Below the pieces are notes generated by a model. It worked only from the letters and a program-made list of their open reading frames with translations, was not told where the DNA came from and did not search any database. 64,000 nucleotides of DNA from an uncultured Clostridia bacterium (lineage in GTDB: Bacteria; Bacillota; Clostridia; Christensenellales; Borkfalkiaceae): assembly GCA_934271735.1 (NCBI GenBank), contig CAKQSB010000008.1:1-64000 (forward strand). The letters run 5' to 3'. Numbering within the stretch: the first letter of the stretch is position 1; every line of letters begins with the position of its first letter. Of the stretch, positions 59,665-64,000 are shown in pieces. The position numbers and the translations under genes are program-made.

Positions 59665-61578
59665 TTATTTAGTAGTAAAAGTTACGCCGGAAGGTAAACT
59701 CTTGATTTCTGTTTCGGGTTTTGCATTGTCGCTGTTGCAACCTATAAGTATATACGAAGCCGCGATGATTTTTACGCCCTCAAACTCGTTTGACGTACAT
59801 CTGTGTCCGAATAAATTTACGATATTTTTACCCGAAGCGTTTATCGTCACTTTTTTCAGTCTGCTTTCTATCAAAAATCTTGAAGACAATAAACCGACGT
59901 CATATTTTATGACATATCCTTTTACTTCTTCCTGTACCTCATATTCGCCGACGTTTACCGTAACGTCAATCAAATCTGCGTCTCTTATCGTATGAGCAAG
60001 TAAAGTCGAATTCATAACGCCAAGATAATGAACGTTATCGAACGTAATATTTTTTATTACCGCGCCGGAGCCGATATGACCGAATATTCCGCCTGTGCCT
60101 ACAGTTATATTCTTAACTTTAAATCCGTTGCCGTCAAGAACGCCTTTGAATCCGGTCGCTCCGTTAGAAGGATTAGAATTATCTCTTATAGCGGTACAAG
60201 TTCCGTAATCGGCAAAATCAACGTCGGCGGTGAGAATATAGTAACCCGTAAACGCCTTATAAGCGCCGTCAACCATTTTGAATTCGTCAAAATCGGTTGC
60301 TTTTGTAAGAATTTTTGTGCATACGTCGGCAGTCGCTATATAACAGTACTTGTCGGTATAAATAATCATATCCGCAGATACTTTTTCATTTCCGCCGTTA
60401 GGCATAAGACTCTTATCGAAAGAAACTACGTTTTCGTTTATTTCCGTGGAAACGGTCGTTCCGTTTAGCGTTATTTCCTCGACCGTTCCGATAAGTCCCG
60501 CAGGAACAGTCAACGAACCGTTTTCCCTGCCGACAATTATTCTTTCAGTCAATTCTTTTTCGGGTAATCTTACTACGAGATTTATTTTTACAAGTGTGTC
60601 TTCTCCGTTTGCCGTATATTTACCGATGAGCATCGTATTTCCGCGTGCCTTTGCTTTAATCGTATATCCGTTGTCGGCATTTCCCGTTATTTCAGCTTTC
60701 GATTCATCGAAATCGGCATTGTAGTCCGCACCCGCATCAAACTCGACTTTTGCGTTTTCTTGTTTGCTACCGTTTATCTGCACGGAAAAATCAAGATTAA
60801 CGGTATCTTTAAGTCCGAGTTCTCCGTTTTCAGTTACAAGCGTAAGTTTATAAGAACCTTCAAGTCTCTCGAAATCATCTTCGTTTTCGGGTTCTATAAC
60901 AACTTCGTTTGCATAAACGGTTACGGTGAAAGTCCTTTCGGAAATCGAACCTCTTATTTCAGCGAAAACAGAGAAAGAAGTGAGACCCGCTTTTACGCCT
61001 TTTACGGTCAATAAACCGTTTTCGTCAACGTTAGCGGTCGCCACGCCTTCGACTGCATTTTCTGACACAGAAACCGAATACCGGATATTTTCATTGAGTT
61101 TGTTACCGTTAAATTCGGCATACAGTTGCGCCTTAAACTCTCCTCCGCCGGCAATACGAATTTCGTTATTTACACCTTTAATACTCGCGCTGTAAGGCGA
61201 ATCGGAAACTATAACTCTGCATTTTGCGTTTTCTTCGCCGACACTCGCAACGATATCGCAAGCGCCGACGTTTTTAGCCGTAACTATGCCTTTGTCGGTT
61301 ACAGACGCAATATTTTCATCACTGCTCGTAAACATTGCAACCGAACCGTCAGACGTCGTTGCCACAATGGCAGCCGTTTCATATTTGGTCAATTCGAGCG
61401 AAGTTTCGTTAAGCGTAATTGTTACGCTTATCTTTTCGCTGTCGGAAGAACCGGAATCGGAATAATCCGAACCCGAGTTCGAATCGTTATTTTTCTTGCA
61501 TCCTGCGAGGGACACGGCAAAACATAAAACAATAACGAATATGAGGGATAAAATAACATTTATTTTTCTTTTAGACAT
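59665..61578 (-). CDS. Lipoprotein with a Big_2-like domain and a beta-helix end
   Basis: 637 residues from the ATG at 61578, which has AGGAG upstream and gives a proper signal peptide ending VSLAGC (Cys27); an in-frame ATG 12 codons earlier lies within the previous gene's end. A Ser/Asp tether follows. A Big_2-like domain (about 50-130) contains LELTKYETAAIVA and DENIASVTDKGIVTAK. More Ig-like beta domains follow. The C-terminal part (about 470-637) has LTADVDFADYG, LDGNGFKVKNITV and GGIFGHIG, the beta-helix opening shared with the lipoproteins of the protease operon. It is probably a surface glycan-binding protein working with the neighbouring hydrolases. Ligand unknown. Confidence 0.78.
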   Translation of the reverse strand: MSKRKINVILSLIFVIVLCFAVSLAGCKKNNDSNSGSDYSDSGSSDSEKISVTITLNETSLELTKYETAAIVATTSDGSVAMFTSSDENIASVTDKGIVTAKNVGACDIVASVGEENAKCRVIVSDSPYSASIKGVNNEIRIAGGGEFKAQLYAEFNGNKLNENIRYSVSVSENAVEGVATANVDENGLLTVKGVKAGLTSFSVFAEIRGSISERTFTVTVYANEVVIEPENEDDFERLEGSYKLTLVTENGELGLKDTVNLDFSVQINGSKQENAKVEFDAGADYNADFDESKAEITGNADNGYTIKAKARGNTMLIGKYTANGEDTLVKINLVVRLPEKELTERIIVGRENGSLTVPAGLIGTVEEITLNGTTVSTEINENVVSFDKSLMPNGGNEKVSADMIIYTDKYCYIATADVCTKILTKATDFDEFKMVDGAYKAFTGYYILTADVDFADYGTCTAIRDNSNPSNGATGFKGVLDGNGFKVKNITVGTGGIFGHIGSGAVIKNITFDNVHYLGVMNSTLLAHTIRDADLIDVTVNVGEYEVQEEVKGYVIKYDVGLLSSRFLIESRLKKVTINASGKNIVNLFGHRCTSNEFEGVKIIAASYILIGCNSDNAKPETEIKSLPSGVTFTTK

Positions 61579-61598
61579 ATCTTTCACTCCTCGCCGTA

Positions 61599-63719
61599 TC
61601 AATCTAAATCCCAATCGGCAAAAACGACGTCCGCCAACTGCCCTTCTTTAAGATGAGTATTTTGCAACGAGTTAAAATCATTATAAAATGCTTTACGAAG
61701 AGCTTTTAATTGAGTTTCGTTATAAGTCGAAGCGTAAGTCGTACATAAAACCAATCTCGGGAACTGCGATTCTATAAGGATATTTTTATATAATATCTCA
61801 TATTTTTCTGGATCGGTTTCCTTATACGGTTCTATCGCTTTATATGCCTTGTCGAAAAGTTCAATCCAATGATTTATCATTCCCTGCGGCCATATTTCTT
61901 CGCCGGCAAGTGCATTTGAGTGAACACTGCCGCCTGTTTTGGATTCTTTCGCGCGTTGATTTGCCTGAAGCTCGTTAAAATATTGGCGCATATACGGCTC
62001 GGCTTCCGCAAAATAGTTTTTAAACCAGAAATCGACCACTTCGCCGTAATTATAGTTGCAATTAAATTCAAATTTTGCGGCAAGGTAATCTCTTAATTTA
62101 GCAAATCCGCTGCAATTCGAATTTTCGTAAGATCCTTCGCTGTAAACGTAACTTGCGTTATAACTCTTGAAGAAGCGCAAATTCTCGGGAATGGTTTCAA
62201 AACTGTTATACGGGTAAAAATACATCCAATAATTTACTTCGTAAAGCCAAAGATACATTTTTCCGCCGAGTCCCGCCCATGCTCTTACGGCATTTGCATA
62301 AACCTGATTCTCTGTTTCGTAGAAACTATGAACATAATTCGCCGCCGACGCCGCATATTCTACCGAAACGCGATTGTGGCAAACAAGTTTTTCATTATTT
62401 CCGTTTTCGTCTTTTTGCAAAACTGCCTGAACCGTTCCGTTTTCGTCTTTTATAAATCTGTAAAGATCGTCGGGTTGCCCTTTTCCTTCCGCATCGTAGA
62501 TAATATCGCCGTTCGCATTGTGCACGACGGGAGCTTTAACGCCCGTGCCGTAAGCAAGGAGAACTATATTGAATTCCTTGTTTTCGGGGAAGCCGTCTCT
62601 TATTGCCTGAGCCGAATCAAGGTATTCGTTAACCTTATCGGCAACGTCGTTCGTAAAAGTAAGCATCGCGCCGGAAATTGTGTTTCCGTAATGCTCATAG
62701 GATTGACGGCAGGCATCGCAGGAACAATGCGTAACGTCGTTATAGCCTAACAATACGTCGTTTTGCGAAATTCTGATGTTATCGACGCTCGGTTTTGCCT
62801 TCATAAAACCGATTATGGCATTTGCATAGGTTTCCGTCATCGCATTGTATTCCGACTCGTCTCCGTGCGCGGTAAAGCAAGGCTGCCACTGATTGTTTTT
62901 AAGTTTTCCGTTTTCAATCTCCATTGTATCGGAAAACCAAAGAGGATGAGCGGCTTTTTCGGCATTCGTGGTAAAATCGGTTATATTATGAACGGCATTA
63001 GTACCCGTATTCATAATAAGTTCCCCGGTAGAAAATCCCATATCGTACTTTTTAGCCGAAGTCATCTTATTACTCGCTACACGGTAAGCATAATCGGGTG
63101 CTTCGACTATATCCATAGTCGGAATAACCCCGTCCGTCTTGGTAAACACGACCATATCGGCGGACAGTTTTTCGTAGCCTAAAACATATTTCAGAAACGC
63201 TATCGCGCCCATCTGATAACCGCGGTCGGAATAAGCCTGAATAAATACGCTCTCCTCGACTGTAGTAACCATATACCCCGAAACTCCGAGTTCGGAATAA
63301 TCTGGTAAAGAAAGCCCTGCTTCTTCAAATGCTCTGTCGTTACCGACAAATATATACTTTCCGCCGACTTCGCCTTCGGATGCCTCGGGAACATCGACCT
63401 TGCTTGCGGCAACGGTCTGTCTTTGTATAAGACTTATCGCTCCCGACGTCTGCCAATCTCCGCCGACTATTTTATATTCGGTCGAGCCGTTTTTTACATA
63501 TGTGCCGACAGGCTTATTATAATTAACATTCACATTATGCAGCGAATTCGTAACATAATGAGCGCCGTCTGCCGTTGCCGGCGATATCGGAGACGGAATA
63601 CTTCCGCCATCCGACTGACTACCGCTGTTATCGCCTTTCTTGCAAGCAGTAAGACCTAATACGACACTGCCGGAAAGACACAATGCGGTTAATAAAGAAA
63701 TTATTTTTTTACCTTTCAT
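61599..63719 (-). CDS. DUF4838-family lipoprotein, glycan-degradation associated
   Basis: 706 residues. The lipobox is LGLTAC (Cys26). An N-terminal domain (about 90-205) with KYIFVGNDRAFEEAG and the strand-helix SDRGYQMGAIAFLKYVLG resembles the accessory N-terminal domains of GH20/GH67/GH84-type enzymes. The central region is DUF4838-like, with ISQNDVLLGY and the cysteine pair CSCDACRQ, then aromatic-rich KMYLWLYEVNYW. The family is predicted to be a TIM-barrel glycosidase-like group linked to uronic-acid polymers; to my knowledge its reaction is not settled. GGAG precedes the ATG. It lies 11 nt after the partial gene at the window edge and 20 nt before the Big_2 lipoprotein. Confidence 0.8.
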   Translation of the reverse strand: MKGKKIISLLTALCLSGSVVLGLTACKKGDNSGSQSDGGSIPSPISPATADGAHYVTNSLHNVNVNYNKPVGTYVKNGSTEYKIVGGDWQTSGAISLIQRQTVAASKVDVPEASEGEVGGKYIFVGNDRAFEEAGLSLPDYSELGVSGYMVTTVEESVFIQAYSDRGYQMGAIAFLKYVLGYEKLSADMVVFTKTDGVIPTMDIVEAPDYAYRVASNKMTSAKKYDMGFSTGELIMNTGTNAVHNITDFTTNAEKAAHPLWFSDTMEIENGKLKNNQWQPCFTAHGDESEYNAMTETYANAIIGFMKAKPSVDNIRISQNDVLLGYNDVTHCSCDACRQSYEHYGNTISGAMLTFTNDVADKVNEYLDSAQAIRDGFPENKEFNIVLLAYGTGVKAPVVHNANGDIIYDAEGKGQPDDLYRFIKDENGTVQAVLQKDENGNNEKLVCHNRVSVEYAASAANYVHSFYETENQVYANAVRAWAGLGGKMYLWLYEVNYWMYFYPYNSFETIPENLRFFKSYNASYVYSEGSYENSNCSGFAKLRDYLAAKFEFNCNYNYGEVVDFWFKNYFAEAEPYMRQYFNELQANQRAKESKTGGSVHSNALAGEEIWPQGMINHWIELFDKAYKAIEPYKETDPEKYEILYKNILIESQFPRLVLCTTYASTYNETQLKALRKAFYNDFNSLQNTHLKEGQLADVVFADWDLD

Positions 63720-63730
63720 CTTTTTTCTCC

Positions 63731-64000
63731 TTATTCTACCGTAACGACAAACGATCTGGTCGATATGTTACCAAACTCATCGCTTACCGAAATATACATA
63801 ACGTATTTGCCGGCTTTTGTCGTTTTGAACGCATTAGAACTACCGTCAAGTATTGTCATTTTTCCTTCGGTGTTTATAACGTATTTTGTAACGATAAGTT
63901 TATCCGAAGCCGTTACGTTATCCGTTGCCGTAAAGTTCGGAAGAATAATCGTATCGCCCGCTTTTGCGGTTTTTGTATATCCCGAAGTTATCTCGATTAC
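63731..64000 (-). CDS. C-terminal end of an Ig-like surface protein, 5' end beyond the window
   Basis: The minus-strand frame is open from the window edge to a TAA at 63733-63731 (89 residues). It reads as a bacterial Ig-like beta domain with AGDTIILPNFTATDNVT, AGKYVMYISVSDEFGN and the final strand SFVVTVE, similar to the cadherin/HYR-like domains of surface carbohydrate-binding proteins. It is shorter than the usual automatic cutoff only because the gene is cut. It continues the operon of the DUF4838 lipoprotein. Confidence 0.75.
   Translation of the reverse strand, partial: VIEITSGYTKTAKAGDTIILPNFTATDNVTASDKLIVTKYVINTEGKMTILDGSSNAFKTTKAGKYVMYISVSDEFGNISTRSFVVTVE

Overview
The window reads as the chromosome of a Gram-positive, endospore-forming Clostridia-type bacterium (Bacillota). 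Reasons: canonical TTGACA/TATAAT promoters with AGGAGG-type ribosome sites, a three-gene GerA-type spore germinant receptor, many lipoproteins with LxxC lipoboxes followed by Ser/Glu-rich tethers, BspA-type leucine-rich repeats, and no outer-membrane machinery. A gut or other polymer-rich habitat is an inference from the glycoside and protein degradation genes. The genus cannot be told from this sequence alone.

Layout. (1) 1-3,000: the end of a Sel1-repeat protein, a tRNA-Ser(GGA) with its own promoter and terminators, a structured gene-free stretch, and a promoter driving two overlapping GNAT acetyltransferases. (2) 3,200-17,530, minus strand: a polysaccharide operon read from a consensus promoter at about 17,513. 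It runs GT2, two GT4 enzymes, an EpsG-like polymerase, another glycosyltransferase, a Wzx-type flippase, then CapE/CapF/CapG for UDP-N-acetyl-L-fucosamine, a nucleotidyltransferase-fold protein, a DXS-like transketolase-fold enzyme with an altered active site, and a lipid-anchored flavodoxin. (3) 17,700-22,960: a NahK-like sugar kinase (minus) and a GerA/GerB/GerC germination operon (plus) whose GerC lacks the lipobox cysteine. (4) 22,989-26,513: a 1,174-residue lipoprotein with its own promoter.

(5) 26,821-51,149, minus strand: the most striking region. A single candidate transcription unit of about 24 kb starts at a promoter with a foldable leader. It encodes a 2,461-residue membrane-anchored subtilisin-like protease with BspA repeats, a lipoprotein, a complete oligopeptide ABC transporter (OppA, B, C, D, F) in which several subunits are enlarged, and two giant GLUG-type lipoproteins. 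The natural reading is a surface machine that binds or cuts proteins and imports the peptides. A divergent 981-residue lipoprotein at 51,641-54,586 contains five copies of a module of roughly 90 residues. The module's start signature, [IV]P-x2-[FYL]-x-G-x-[WY], recurs in the other giant lipoproteins, so this looks like a locally expanded surface-protein family.

(6) 54,820-64,000, minus strand: a decayed GH29 fucosidase remnant, then an operon entering from beyond the window edge: an Ig-like protein end, a DUF4838 lipoprotein, a Big_2/GLUG lipoprotein, a GH2 beta-glucuronidase with the glucuronide-recognising N-x-K pair, an SGNH esterase and a lipid-anchored metallophosphoesterase. Together they suggest handling of an esterified or phosphorylated glucuronide-containing glycan.

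No CRISPR array, insertion sequence, prophage or plasmid gene was seen. All functional assignments are from reading motifs; no database search was run.
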